Of a DNA stretch of 64,000 nt, positions 9,056 to 20,900 are shown one piece after another (position 1 is the first letter of the stretch; every line of letters starts with the position of its first letter). The notes beneath the pieces are model-generated. The model searched no databases and had not been told where the DNA came from. It saw nothing but the letters and a program-made list of their open reading frames with translations. The DNA lies in assembly GCA_022711765.1 (NCBI GenBank), contig JAKLEB010000002.1:815726-879725 (forward strand), read 5' to 3'. A program made the position numbers and the translations under genes. This DNA comes from Candidatus Krumholzibacteriota bacterium (GTDB lineage: Bacteria; Krumholzibacteriota; Krumholzibacteriia; LZORAL124-64-63).

Positions 9056-10981
<1,926 letters not shown>

Positions 10982-10982
10982 C

Positions 10983-11693
10983 CTAGTGACCTCCCGTGGC
11001 GGCGAAGAAGTAGACGTAGGGGGGCAGTCCGAGGAAGCCCACTCCCAGCACCACGCCCGCCACGACCGACAGGCGCGTCAGGAAGGTGACGTGCCGGTCG
11101 CTGTTCCAGCCGAGCGACTGGAACGCGCTCCACACCCCGTGCCACAGGTGCGTGCCGAGCAGGGCCATCACGACCATGTACGCGATCGCGATCCAGGGGG
11201 TCTTGAAGGCGTCGACGACGACCGAGTAGAGGTCCTTCATCTCGGTGCCGTGGTAGGTGACCAGGGGATGATCCGCGAATTTGAACATCTTCACGTGCAG
11301 GACCACGAAAATCAGGATGACGGGCCCCGTCAGGATCATCGAGCGCGACGCCAGGGTCTTGTGGCTCTTGCCGCCCGCGGCGCGGACGAGCGAGTATTTC
11401 TGCGGCCGGGCCTTCTGCTTGTCGACGAGGGCGACGGTGATCGCGAAGATCGCGTGCACGAGGAACATCGCGACGAGGCACACCTCGAACGCGATGATCA
11501 GCCAGCCGTGCAGGAGACTCTCCAGGAAGTGCGCGTACTCGTTGAAGGCTTTCCCGCCGTCGGGAATCAACAAGGTCAAGTTGCCGAGCAGGTGGACGAC
11601 CACGAACCCGAAGAGCATCAGGCCCGTGACCGCGACGAAGACCTTCTTGCCCACGCTGGAGCCGGCAAAGGTCGCAATCGAGGTCATGGACAC
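10983..11693 (-). CDS. sdhC: succinate dehydrogenase cytochrome b subunit (di-haem, single subunit)
   Basis: A 236-residue membrane anchor with five hydrophobic helices and histidines in helices suited to two haems ([43 protein letters not shown]). This is the cytochrome b558 (B-type) family that reacts with menaquinone. ATG at 11693 follows AAGGAAGGTG-like sequence. It is the first gene of sdhCAB. The 216-bp gap to the divergent aminotransferase gene must carry the operon promoter; TAAGAT on the minus strand near 11854 is a weak candidate -10. Confidence 0.95.
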   Translation of the reverse strand: MSMTSIATFAGSSVGKKVFVAVTGLMLFGFVVVHLLGNLTLLIPDGGKAFNEYAHFLESLLHGWLIIAFEVCLVAMFLVHAIFAITVALVDKQKARPQKYSLVRAAGGKSHKTLASRSMILTGPVILIFVVLHVKMFKFADHPLVTYHGTEMKDLYSVVVDAFKTPWIAIAYMVVMALLGTHLWHGVWSAFQSLGWNSDRHVTFLTRLSVVAGVVLGVGFLGLPPYVYFFAATGGH

Positions 11694-11909
11694 CTTCCTT
11701 CCCTGAGTGGACGGAGCCGGGGGCGACCTGACAACGCCGGGGACGATAACACCCGCGGCGGCGCTTTGCCAATGGCGTGCTGCGGACCGCGCGACGGCGC
11801 GGCGGCGAGACCCGGTCCCGACTCTTTACATCTCCGATCCGGGCGCCCATCTTAGCCGGGCGACCCCGCGCCCGATCCGTCGTCTTGCACCCCGGAAGGC
11901 GGTCCTCAC

Positions 11910-13106
11910 ATGGAGCCCGGCAAGATCAAACTGGCCAAACGGATGCAGTTCCTGAAAGCCTCGGAGATCCGCGAGCTGCTCAAGTTCACGCAGAAACCCG
12001 AGATCATCTCGTTCGCCGGCGGGCTGCCGGCCGCGGAACTCTTCCCCGCCGCCGAGCTCGCAGAGGTCACCCGCCAGGTGCTACAGACCGAGGGCGGCCG
12101 GGCCCTTCAATACTCCACGACGGAAGGGGATCCCGCGCTGCGCCGCCAGATCGCCGGACGCATGAACGCCAAGCAGGGCGCGCGGGTCGAGGCCGACGAC
12201 CTCCTGATCACGAGCGGTTCCCAGCAGGGCCTCGACTTCGCCGGCAAGGCCCTGCTGGACGAAGGCGACGTCGTGCTGACCGAGAGCCCGACCTACCTCG
12301 GCGCCATCAACGCCTTCCTCGCTTACCAGCCGCGCTTCGTGGACGTCGCGACCGACGACGAGGGCATGATCCCCGAGGCGCTCGCGCAGGCGCTCGAGCA
12401 GAACCCGAGGGTCAAGTTCATCTACGTCATCCCTGATTTCCAGAATCCGAGCGGACGCACGTGGTCGCTGGCCCGGCGCCAGGCGCTCGTGGACCTCGCC
12501 CGGCTGCGCGGCGTACCGATCGTCGAGGATGGTCCGTACTCCGAGCTGCGCTTCGAAGGAGAACCCCTGCCCTCGCTCAAGGCGCTCGACCGTGGCGACA
12601 ACGTGATCTACCTGGGCACCTTTTCCAAGATCTTCTGCCCGGGTCTGCGCTGCGCCTGGCTCGCGGCGCCGCGCGAGTTGCAGCGGAAGTTCGTCCTGAT
12701 CAAGCAGGGCGCCGACCTGCACACGAGCACGCTGGTTCAGCGGCAGATCGCGACCTACCTCGAGCGGCACGACCTCGATGCCAACGTGGGCAAGGTGATC
12801 GGCGTCTATCGCGAGCGGCGCGACCGGATGGTCGAGGTGCTGGCGCGCGAGCTGCCCGCCGGCGTGCGGTTCACGCGCCCGCAGGGCGGCCTCTTCCTGT
12901 GGGTCACGTTCCCCGAGCACGTCAATGGGCGCGCCTTGCTCGAGAGGTGCCTCGAGCACGACGTCGCCTTCGTGCCGGGCGGCGCATTCTTCCCCAACGG
13001 CGGTCACGAGAACACGGCGCGCCTGAACTTCAGCTTCATGTCGCTCGACCGGATCGAGGAGGGCGTGCGGCGGTTCTGCCGGGTCGTGCGCCAGGCGCTG
13101 GGCTGA
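11910..13106 (+). CDS. PLP-dependent aminotransferase (class I/II, LysN/Aro8-like)
   Basis: A 398-residue fold-type I aminotransferase. Visible are the substrate-binding FAGGLPAAELFP, the cofactor site TSGSQQGLDFAGKALL, the aromatic/Asp region VIPDFQNPSG and VEDGPYSELRF, and the Schiff-base lysine in LGTFSKIFCPGLRCAW. These resemble 2-aminoadipate/aromatic aminotransferases and the C-terminal domain of MocR regulators, but there is no DNA-binding domain. The substrate is probably a branched, aromatic or aminoadipate amino acid; specificity is not determined. Divergent from sdhCAB. Confidence 0.92.
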   Translation: MEPGKIKLAKRMQFLKASEIRELLKFTQKPEIISFAGGLPAAELFPAAELAEVTRQVLQTEGGRALQYSTTEGDPALRRQIAGRMNAKQGARVEADDLLITSGSQQGLDFAGKALLDEGDVVLTESPTYLGAINAFLAYQPRFVDVATDDEGMIPEALAQALEQNPRVKFIYVIPDFQNPSGRTWSLARRQALVDLARLRGVPIVEDGPYSELRFEGEPLPSLKALDRGDNVIYLGTFSKIFCPGLRCAWLAAPRELQRKFVLIKQGADLHTSTLVQRQIATYLERHDLDANVGKVIGVYRERRDRMVEVLARELPAGVRFTRPQGGLFLWVTFPEHVNGRALLERCLEHDVAFVPGGAFFPNGGHENTARLNFSFMSLDRIEEGVRRFCRVVRQALG

Positions 13107-13134
13107 CGGTGCGGGTCCAGGAAGGAGACAGCGG

Positions 13135-13323
13135 ATGGGCAACGAGCAGAAGTTCACTGGCAAGATGGAGGTCGCGGGCGTGATGGGCCCGCTGTGGCTG
13201 ACCGGCTGGCTCTTCACGATCGGATTCGCGCATCTGGGGGTGACCAAGGCGCTCCTGGGCCTGGCGCTCTGGCCGTACTACCTGGGCGTCCTGCTGTCCA
13301 GGTCGCCGCAGGGCGCCCTCTAG
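13135..13323 (+). CDS. small membrane protein, 62 residues
   Basis: A short ORF with a strong ribosome site (AAGGAGA, 6 nt before the ATG at 13135). It encodes a hydrophilic N terminus (MGNEQKFTGKMEV) and two close hydrophobic stretches (LWLTGWLFTIGFAHLG and LLGLALWPYYLGVLL), i.e. a one- or two-pass membrane peptide. The stop TAG shares the palindrome CTAG with the stop of the convergent M20 gene. It is likely real because of the ribosome site and amino-acid composition. Function unknown; it may be cotranscribed with the aminotransferase 28 nt upstream. Confidence 0.7.
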   Translation: MGNEQKFTGKMEVAGVMGPLWLTGWLFTIGFAHLGVTKALLGLALWPYYLGVLLSRSPQGAL

Positions 13324-14504
13324 CGCAGTCCCAGCTCGGCGAGCAGCCCCGCGTAGAACCGGATTCCCAGGGGCAGCAGCTGGTCCGGGAAGTCGAAGTC
13401 CGGCGCGTGCAGCCCCGGCTGGCCGACCCCTGAGCCGAGGCCGACCAGCGCGCCCGTGGCTTCCTGCGTGAACCAGCCGAAGTCCTCGGACCACCGGAAC
13501 GGGCTGGCCCCCGGCGAGGTGACCGTGAGCCCCGCCGCCGCCGCCGCGCGGCGCGCGGTCGCGACCGCGAGGCTGTCGTTCTCCGTCACCGGGAACTCCT
13601 CGACCCAGGACACTTCGCACCCGAGGTCATCGCGGACCGCCTCCCGGCGCGCGAGCGTGACGGCGCGCTCACGGAGCGCGTCGAGCACCGCATCGCTGTC
13701 GGACCGCAAGGTGGCCATGATCTCCGCGTCGCCGGGGCTCGTGCCGAAGGCGACGGCGCCCAGGCGCGCGTGGACCACCGTCACCAGCGCCAGCGCTCCC
13801 GCCGCTTCGAGATCCACGGGCAGGCTCACGAGGGCCGGCACCAGGCGGCTCAGCGCCAGGGCCGGGCTGAGTCCCTGCTCGGGGTACGCGGCGTGCGCGG
13901 TGCGGCCGTGCAGCCGGATCACCAGGCCGACGCTGCCGGCGGCGAAGGGCCCTTCCTTCAGCAGGACCTGACCCAGCGGGTAGCCCGGCAGGTTGTGGAG
14001 CGCGAAGACGTAGTCGACGTCGAGGTCCCGCCACCGCCGGTCCGCGGCGACCGCGCGGGCGCCCTCGCCGGTCTCCTCCGCCGGCTGGAACAACAGGACC
14101 AGCCGCCCGCGCCGCAGCGGCTGCTCCCGCAGCGAGAGCGCGACTCCGGCGAGCATCGCCAGGTGGCCGTCGTGCCCGCAGAGATGCGCGACCCCGTCCA
14201 GCACTGAGGCGTGGGGGAGCCCGCCGGTCTCCTGAATCGGCAGGGCGTCCAGCTCCGCGCGCAACGCCACGGTGGGGCCGCTGGCCTGGCCGGGGGCCTG
14301 GAAGACCGCCGCCAGGCCGTGGCCACCGAGCCCGTCCAGCAAGCGCGCCGGGCCGCTGGGCAGCAGGAACTCCCGCAGGCAGGCGGCGGTACCGGCCTCC
14401 TCGCCGCTGAGTTCCGGGTGCGCGTGCAGCTCGCGGCGGAGGGCGACCACACGGTCCAGTGGACCGGAGACGGCCGGGCCGCCGCTGGGGCGGGAACCGC
14501 TCAT
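13320..14504 (-). CDS. M20-family metal-dependent amidohydrolase (IAL/HipO type)
   Basis: A 394-residue peptidase M20D-like amidohydrolase, expected to cleave N-acyl amino acids or amino-acid conjugates with two metal ions. Motifs include RRELHAHPELSGEE at the N terminus, AHLCGHDGHLAML (metal ligands), LFQPAEETGEGA (catalytic and metal Glu) and FALHNLPG. The ATG at 14504 has no Shine-Dalgarno site. Instead TATCCT lies just upstream (14511-14516, minus strand), so the mRNA may be leaderless. The frame is open further upstream but only as a shadow of the RND gene. Its stop overlaps the stop of the 62-aa gene. Confidence 0.9.
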   Translation of the reverse strand: MSGSRPSGGPAVSGPLDRVVALRRELHAHPELSGEEAGTAACLREFLLPSGPARLLDGLGGHGLAAVFQAPGQASGPTVALRAELDALPIQETGGLPHASVLDGVAHLCGHDGHLAMLAGVALSLREQPLRRGRLVLLFQPAEETGEGARAVAADRRWRDLDVDYVFALHNLPGYPLGQVLLKEGPFAAGSVGLVIRLHGRTAHAAYPEQGLSPALALSRLVPALVSLPVDLEAAGALALVTVVHARLGAVAFGTSPGDAEIMATLRSDSDAVLDALRERAVTLARREAVRDDLGCEVSWVEEFPVTENDSLAVATARRAAAAAGLTVTSPGASPFRWSEDFGWFTQEATGALVGLGSGVGQPGLHAPDFDFPDQLLPLGIRFYAGLLAELGLR

Positions 14505-14510
14505 GGCGCG

Positions 14511-14516
14511 AGGATA
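14511..14516 (-). promoter_or_regulatory. -10 box of the M20 gene, likely leaderless transcript
   Basis: On the minus strand TATCCT ends 6 nt before the ATG at 14504, so a normal start 7 nt downstream of the -10 falls on the initiator A. The same hexamer forms the -10 of two other promoters in the window. No good -35 is visible. Confidence 0.4.
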
Positions 14517-14563
14517 GCAGAAAGCGGAGCGCCCGGTCGCGACCAAAAACGGCCCCGGCAGGG

Positions 14564-17500
14564 TCACCCGGCGGGCGGCGGCTCCAGCGCGCCGCCGGCC
14601 GGAGCGCTCCGCCGCGCGCCCCGGTGCCGCAGCCGAATCAGCGACCAGCCGAGCCGGGTGAACACCCAGTACAGCGCGGGCATGACCATCAGGATCAGGA
14701 TGGTGCTGCTCGTCACCCCGCCGATCGTCGCCAGCGCGAGGTTCTCCCAGATGTCCTTGCCGCCCTGGTTGCCGACCTTCTCGACCTGGTACAGGAGCGG
14801 CAGGAGACCGGCGACCGTGGTTCCCGTCGCGAGCAGGATCGAGCGCAACTGGATGCTGGTTCCCTCGACGACGGCCTGCGCGAGAATCGCGCGACGTTCG
14901 GCAGGCTCGAGGCGCCACAGGTCGATCCCGCCGAGGCGCGCCTTGGCGGGTACGCCGCGGCCGGCGAGCGAGCGGTCCGCCACGATCTCGCGGACCATCA
15001 GGCGGAACCGGTTCACGAGCAGGACCGCGTTGTTCACGACCACGCCGAACATCAGCACGAGGCCGATCTGCGCGGAACTGTCGAAGGAGGCGCCGGCTCC
15101 CCAGAACACGCCGACCACGCCGACCAGCGCCATCGGCACCGCCAGCAGCATGAGCGCCGACAGCGCGAAGCACTCCATGAGCGCGGCCATGCTCATGTAG
15201 ATGAAGAGGACCGTCAGCCACAGGGTGCGGCCGAGCTCTTCCACCTCTTCCTCGCTGATCTGCTGGCCGGAGAGGTCCTCCGCCGTGAACCCGTAGGGCA
15301 GGTCGAGCCCGTCCAGCAGCTCCCGGATGTAGGCCTGCCGCATGCGGTCGGTGCCGATGTACTCCCAGTTGATGCGCTGAGCGTAGCGCTGGTCGGTCCG
15401 CGTGATGGCGGACAGCTCTGGCCGGGTCTCGAGCCGGATGAGCTCGCCCAGGCCGATCCGCTCGCCGCGGCTGGTCGTGAAGGTCTTGGCGAGGACCGCG
15501 TCGTACTGGATCGTGCTCGCCTCGGCGAAGTTCAGCTGGATCTGCTTGTTCTCGCCTTCGATGGTCATGTTCCACGGCGTGTCGACGCCGAGTAGCCGCC
15601 GCAGGTGGCCGAGCACCTCGACCATCGACAGCCGATGCTGGGCCAGCGCTTCGCGATCGACGAGGATCACCGTCTCGTCGACCCCCGCCTGCTCGAAGCT
15701 GGCGCCGCTCGACAGGCGCACGTTGCGCGCGCGACGGTTGCGCTCGAGGCGGGCGACGATGCCGTCGGACAGCCTCTTGAGGTCCTTGCTGTTGTAGCCG
15801 GAGAGCAGGATCGTCGAGTTGCTGTTGATCCCGCCGCGCCCGCCCTTCAGATAGGGGTCGCCGAAGCCGCCGATGTAGATGAACATGCCGCCGAGTTCCT
15901 CGGCGAGCAGGATGAGCCGGTTGCGGAACAGCTCGGGATAGGCCGAGTAGAGCACCGCCTCGGTGGTGAATTCCACGCGCATGAAGGCGTTGTTGGCCCA
16001 GGCCTGCGTGCTCATCGTGACGTCCGGCGGCAACGGCAGCAATTCGGACTCGAAGAGTTTCATCGTCTCGGAGGCGAGCTGCACGTCGGTGCCCAACGGA
16101 CGCGACAGGTAGAGGATGAGCTCTTCCTCGTTGCTGGGCTGCCACCAGCCGCCCTTCTCCACCCGGTGCTCGAACGCCCACCACGACCCCGCGAACAGGA
16201 GCAGCATCACGGCTACCGGGTAGGGCCAGAACCGGAGGTGCAGCCAGGTGAGGCGCTCGACGAAGGCGACGAAGATCCCGATCAGGATGAGCAGGCCGAC
16301 CGTGGCGCCGATCCACGGCGCGAGGTCCTGGAGCGCGCGCTGGTTCTTGACGGCCAGGACCGCGACAGCGAACACCGCGCCCGCGATCACGCTGACGGCG
16401 CTCCAGGCCGCCACCAGCCGCCAGCCGCTGCGCGCGGTCGGGGCGCCTCCGGCGAGGCTCGCTTCGCGCTCGGCGGTGCGGCGCAGGGCGACGGGCATCC
16501 AGCAGAACGCGACGAAGACGGACGCGACCGTCGCGAACGTCACGCTCACCGCGAGCGGCGTGTAGGTCAGGGCGAGGCGGCCGGTCAGGTAGATGAAGCT
16601 GAGGAACGCGATCACGGTGGTGACGGTGGTGGCGACGATCGGGAAGGCGACCTCGCCGGTGCCGCGGACCAGGGCGGCCCTGGCGTCGCCGCGGCGCCGC
16701 ACCGTGAGGTGCCGGTGCACGGAGTCCAGCACGAGGATGCTGTTGTCCAGCAACATGCCGAAGCAGATCGTCAGGCCGCTGATCGTGATGAAGTTCACGG
16801 AGTAGTCGAAGAAATAGAAGAGGCTCAGGCAGATCACGATCGCGAACAGGATGCTGCCGAGCACGATTCCGACCAGCTCGACCCGGCGCAGCGCGATCGA
16901 CAGCAGGACGAAGAGGAGCGCCAGGATGAAGACGGACCGCCAGACCAGCTCCGTCAGCTTTTCCTGCAGCTCCTCACCCTCGTCCTGGTCGATCTCCAGG
17001 GCCACGGGAAACGGCATCTCCGCCTGGATCACGGGGATCGCCGCGCGCAGGCGGCGGCTCACGCCGACCGAGTTCTCGCCGCTGCGCTTGGTGATGCGCA
17101 GCGTGATGACGTTCTGGCCGTTCGTGCGCCGGAAGTAGTTCACGTCTTCGAAGCCGCGCTCGATCTCCGCGACGTGCGACAGCAGGATCGGCTGGCCGCC
17201 CACGTTCTTCAGGACCGTGTCCGCGAGGAGCGTCACGGTGACCGAGTCCTGCACCGTCACCGTCAGCTCCTGGCCGCGCCGGCGGATCGCGCCGGAGGGG
17301 ACGATGTCGTCGCGGGCGTCCAGGCGGGAGTAGATGAAGTCGGCGGTCAAGCCGTAGCGGTCCATCTTCTCGAGCGACAGGTTCACCTTCAACAGCGGCA
17401 GGGCGCCGCCCTGCAGCTGGGCCTCGGCCACGCCGGGAATCGCGAGGAAGCGGGGCTTGAGCCAGTCCTCGGCCTCCTCGCGCAGCTCGTTGACCGGCAA

Positions 17501-17941
17501 GGGCGAGATGAGGTTGACGGTGAAGAACTCCTGCGCCTGCATCTCCTCGGGGATCTCCGGCACCACCACCGGCTGGCTCGCCTGGGCGGGTAGATTGCGG
17601 CGCACGTTGCCGAGCTGCTCGTTCAGCTCGAGGCGGGCGAACTCGATGTCGATGCCGCGCTGGTAGCTGATCTCGACGGTCGACTGGCCGTGGCGGCTGG
17701 CCGACTCGATCTTCTCGATGCCGCGGCACTGGGCGGCCGCTTCCTCGACCGGCAGGGTGATCGCGCGCTGGATCGCCGACGGACTGCCGCCGTTCCAGCG
17801 CGTGTGGACGGTGAGCTTGGGCAGGTCGGTCTCCGGCATGGCTTCGATGTTCAGTCGCGGCACGGCGTACACGCCGCAGACCAGGAGCGCGGTGAAGACC
17901 ATCCACGTGGTGACCGGGTGATCGACGAAGAACCGGATCAC
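14564..17941 (-). CDS. RND efflux permease 2, with extra membrane helices
   Basis: An inner-membrane, proton-driven RND transporter subunit of 1125 residues, longer than the usual ~1030. The start is GTG at 17941, overlapping the stop of the preceding permease (GTGA). VIRFFVDHPVTTWMVF is the typical first helix, and PRLNIEAMPETDLP and the TM4 motif FGMLLDNSILVLDSV (proton-relay Asp) are present. Between TM6 and TM7 is an insertion with two more hydrophobic stretches (WSAVSVIAGAVFAVAVLAV and WIGATVGLLILIGIFVAF) where relatives have a cytosolic linker. The frame continues upstream in the same register through the first permease gene, but that part is a shadow, not a fusion. Substrate unknown. 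Confidence 0.92.
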   Translation of the reverse strand: MIRFFVDHPVTTWMVFTALLVCGVYAVPRLNIEAMPETDLPKLTVHTRWNGGSPSAIQRAITLPVEEAAAQCRGIEKIESASRHGQSTVEISYQRGIDIEFARLELNEQLGNVRRNLPAQASQPVVVPEIPEEMQAQEFFTVNLISPLPVNELREEAEDWLKPRFLAIPGVAEAQLQGGALPLLKVNLSLEKMDRYGLTADFIYSRLDARDDIVPSGAIRRRGQELTVTVQDSVTVTLLADTVLKNVGGQPILLSHVAEIERGFEDVNYFRRTNGQNVITLRITKRSGENSVGVSRRLRAAIPVIQAEMPFPVALEIDQDEGEELQEKLTELVWRSVFILALLFVLLSIALRRVELVGIVLGSILFAIVICLSLFYFFDYSVNFITISGLTICFGMLLDNSILVLDSVHRHLTVRRRGDARAALVRGTGEVAFPIVATTVTTVIAFLSFIYLTGRLALTYTPLAVSVTFATVASVFVAFCWMPVALRRTAEREASLAGGAPTARSGWRLVAAWSAVSVIAGAVFAVAVLAVKNQRALQDLAPWIGATVGLLILIGIFVAFVERLTWLHLRFWPYPVAVMLLLFAGSWWAFEHRVEKGGWWQPSNEEELILYLSRPLGTDVQLASETMKLFESELLPLPPDVTMSTQAWANNAFMRVEFTTEAVLYSAYPELFRNRLILLAEELGGMFIYIGGFGDPYLKGGRGGINSNSTILLSGYNSKDLKRLSDGIVARLERNRRARNVRLSSGASFEQAGVDETVILVDREALAQHRLSMVEVLGHLRRLLGVDTPWNMTIEGENKQIQLNFAEASTIQYDAVLAKTFTTSRGERIGLGELIRLETRPELSAITRTDQRYAQRINWEYIGTDRMRQAYIRELLDGLDLPYGFTAEDLSGQQISEEEVEELGRTLWLTVLFIYMSMAALMECFALSALMLLAVPMALVGVVGVFWGAGASFDSSAQIGLVLMFGVVVNNAVLLVNRFRLMVREIVADRSLAGRGVPAKARLGGIDLWRLEPAERRAILAQAVVEGTSIQLRSILLATGTTVAGLLPLLYQVEKVGNQGGKDIWENLALATIGGVTSSTILILMVMPALYWVFTRLGWSLIRLRHRGARRSAPAGGALEPPPAG

Positions 17942-20900
17942 GCCTGGCCCGCCTTCCGCGCGGCGCGCCGCTCCGCTCCCGCGTGCACGAGCTCGTAGAT
18001 GCAGGGAGTCAGGTAGAGCGTGAGCACGGTCGCCAGGACCAGGCCGCCGATGATGACGAGCGCGAGCGGGCGCTGCATCTGCTCGCCGGTCCCCAAGCCG
18101 ATGGCCGTGGGCGCGAGGCCGATCACGGTGGTCAGGGTGTTCATGACGATCGGGCGGTACCGGAGATGCCCCGCGTCGAGGATCGCCTGCCGGACGCTCA
18201 GTCCGTCCTCCTCGCGCATGCGGCGGATCGTCGCGACCTTGACGATCGCGTCGTTGACGGCGATCCCCAGCAGCGAGATCAAGCCGATGATCGAGATGAT
18301 GTTGAGCGTCTCGCCGACTGCGAGCAGCGTGAGCACGGCGCCCATCACGCCGACCGGCAGCACGGCCGCGATGATCAGCGGGTCGACGAAACTCTCGAAC
18401 TGCGCCGCCAGGATCATGTAGATCAGGAGGGCCGACAGCACGAGCGCCCAGGCGAGGTCGCGGAAGCTGCGGTGGATCTCCTCCTGCTCGCCGCCGCCGA
18501 CGAACGCGAGCCCCGCCGGCCGCTCGACCGCCGCCAGGATCGGCTGCACGTCCCGCCAGACCTCGTCCACGGCCCGGCCCAGCACGTCGCCCGAGATCGT
18601 GATCTGGCGCCGCTGATCGCGCCGCACAATCTCGCGCACGGGTCGCTCGACCTGCTGGGTCACGAAGGCGCCGAGATTGACCGTCTTGCCTCCGGGCAGG
18701 GCGATCGGCGAGGCGAGGACCTCGTCGAGGTTCTGGCGCTGGTCCCGGGGCAGCCGCACGGCGATGTCGATCCGGCGGTCGATCTCGTTGAACTGGGTCG
18801 CGACGGTGCCCCGGATGCGGCCGCGCAGCTCGCCGGCGACGAACTCCGGCTCGATGCCGAAGCGCAGGGCCCGCTCGCGGTCCAGGCTCAGCCGGAGGAT
18901 CGGGTTGCCGAGCACGCGGTCCATCTCGAGGCCGGAGAGGCCCGGCACGCCGGCGAGGTTCGCCAGCAGCTCTTCGGCGACGCGCCGCGCGTCCTCGGGA
19001 TCCTCCGAGACGACGCCGAGGGTGAACGGCGCCTCGCCGCTGGCGAGGACCTCGCTGAGTCCGATGCCCTCGTCGCGATACGTCCAGACGGCGCCGGCGA
19101 GGCGCGCGAGCCGCGCCTCCAGGGCGTCCTTGACCACCGTCATGTCGTGTCGGCCATGGCGCGACGGCTCCAGGAGCACGCGGATCCGCGCGACGTTGGG
19201 GGCGGTGTACTCCTTGAGGCTGGCGAGCGTCTTCTCGGTCTGGCCGACCTGCGTGTACACCGTGGCCACCCGGGGTTGCGCCTGGACGAACGCGGCGAGC
19301 TCGCTGGCGATCGCGCCGGTGGCCTCGACGGGCGTGCCGGCCGGCAGCTCGAGGTGCACCGAGAAGTCGCCCTGGTTGCGGTCCGGCAGGAAGGTCTTGC
19401 GCATGCCGGCGCCGAGCCAGGCGGTCACGACGAGCAGCACGACGATCACGGACAGGAAGACCGCCTTGTGGTCGAGGACCCAGGGCAGCCGGCGGTGATA
19501 GGCGTCGCGGGACCAGTCGGCGAGCGCGAGTCCGGGGCGGAACAGCCAACCCGGTCGCCCGACGGGCCGCAGCACGTACGCCGAGAGCATGGGCTGCAGG
19601 ATGAGGGCGGCGAGGATCGAGACGAGGAGCGAGAACGTCACCGTCAGCGCCTGATCGCGGAACAGCTCGCCGGCGATCCCGGGCACGTAGATCACGGGGA
19701 AGAACACGGCGATGGTCGTCAGCGTGGACGCGAACACCGGCGACGCCACCTCCCTGGTCGCGTCCGTGCAGAGGGCGGCCATGCTCTCCGGCGACGCCTT
19801 GCCGCGGCGTTCTTCCAGCCGACGGGTGATGTTCTCCAGCACGACGATGGAGTTGTCGACCAGCATGCCCGCGGCGAGCGAGAGCCCGCCGAGGGACATG
19901 AGGTTCAGGTTCACCTTGCCGAAGTCGAGGAGCGCGAACGTGGTCATGATCGAGACGGGGATCGCCACGCCCACCACGATGGGGGTGCGCCAGTCGGCGA
20001 GGAAGATGAACAGCACGCCGAACGCGAGCAGCGCGCCGTAGAGCAGCGATTCCTGGAGGCCGGCGACCGACTGCGCCACGTAGTCGGCGTCGCGGTAGAC
20101 GAACGAGGCGTTGAAGTCGGGGTACTGGTCCTTCAGCACCCCGAGGATGTCGTCGACCTCGCGCGTCGCGTCGATGGTGTTCTTGCCGACCTCCTTGTAG
20201 AGGTGCAGCGCCACGACCTCGTCCGCGCCGAGGTAGGTCAGGCCCTCGGGCTCCTGGGTCGTGTCCACCACGTCCGCCACGTCGGCAAGGGTGATGCCGG
20301 GGCCGGCGGCGGGGATCTCGGTGCTCCGGATCTCGTCGAGGTTCTCGAACTCGCCGAGGATGCGCAGCGGCAGGTAGAGGGGACCGCGGCGGATGCGACC
20401 GCCCGGGAAGTTCACGTTGGACACGCGCAGCGCGGTCACGAGATCGTCGACGGTGAGCCCGTACAGCCGCAGGCGCTCGAAGTCCGGCTGCACCAGGATC
20501 TCCCGCTCGGCGCCCCCGATGACCTCGGCCTGGCTGATGCCCTCGATCTGCTCCATGGCCGGTTTGACCACCTCGCGGGCGAAGTCGGTCATCTCGCGGA
20601 GCGGGCCGTCGCCTTCCAGCACCAGGATGGCGATCGGCCGCGCCGAGGGGTCCCAGCGCAGGATCAGCGGGCGATCGGCGACGACCGGGAAGTCGTCGCG
20701 GTACGCCACCTGGTCCACCGCCTCGCGCAGGTGCAGGTTGGCGAAGTCCATGTCGGTGCCCCAGTCGTACTGCACCGTGATCGTGGAGACGCCCTCGCGT
20801 GTCCGGGAGACGATGCGGCGCACGCCTTCCTGGCCCGCGATGACCTCCTCGAGCGGTTCGGTCACGAGGCGCACCAGGTCGTCCGCCGGCGTGTCCGCGT

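Noticed and set aside
13320-16316. Apparent 998-residue protein ending in the M20 domain
   Set aside because: Only the part from the ATG at 14504 has M20 sequence; the rest is a shadow of the RND gene in another frame.
14564-19549. Apparent 1661-residue RND fusion
   Set aside because: Upstream of 17941 the frame is Arg/Pro-rich and out of register with the first permease; the GTGA overlap gives two separate proteins.
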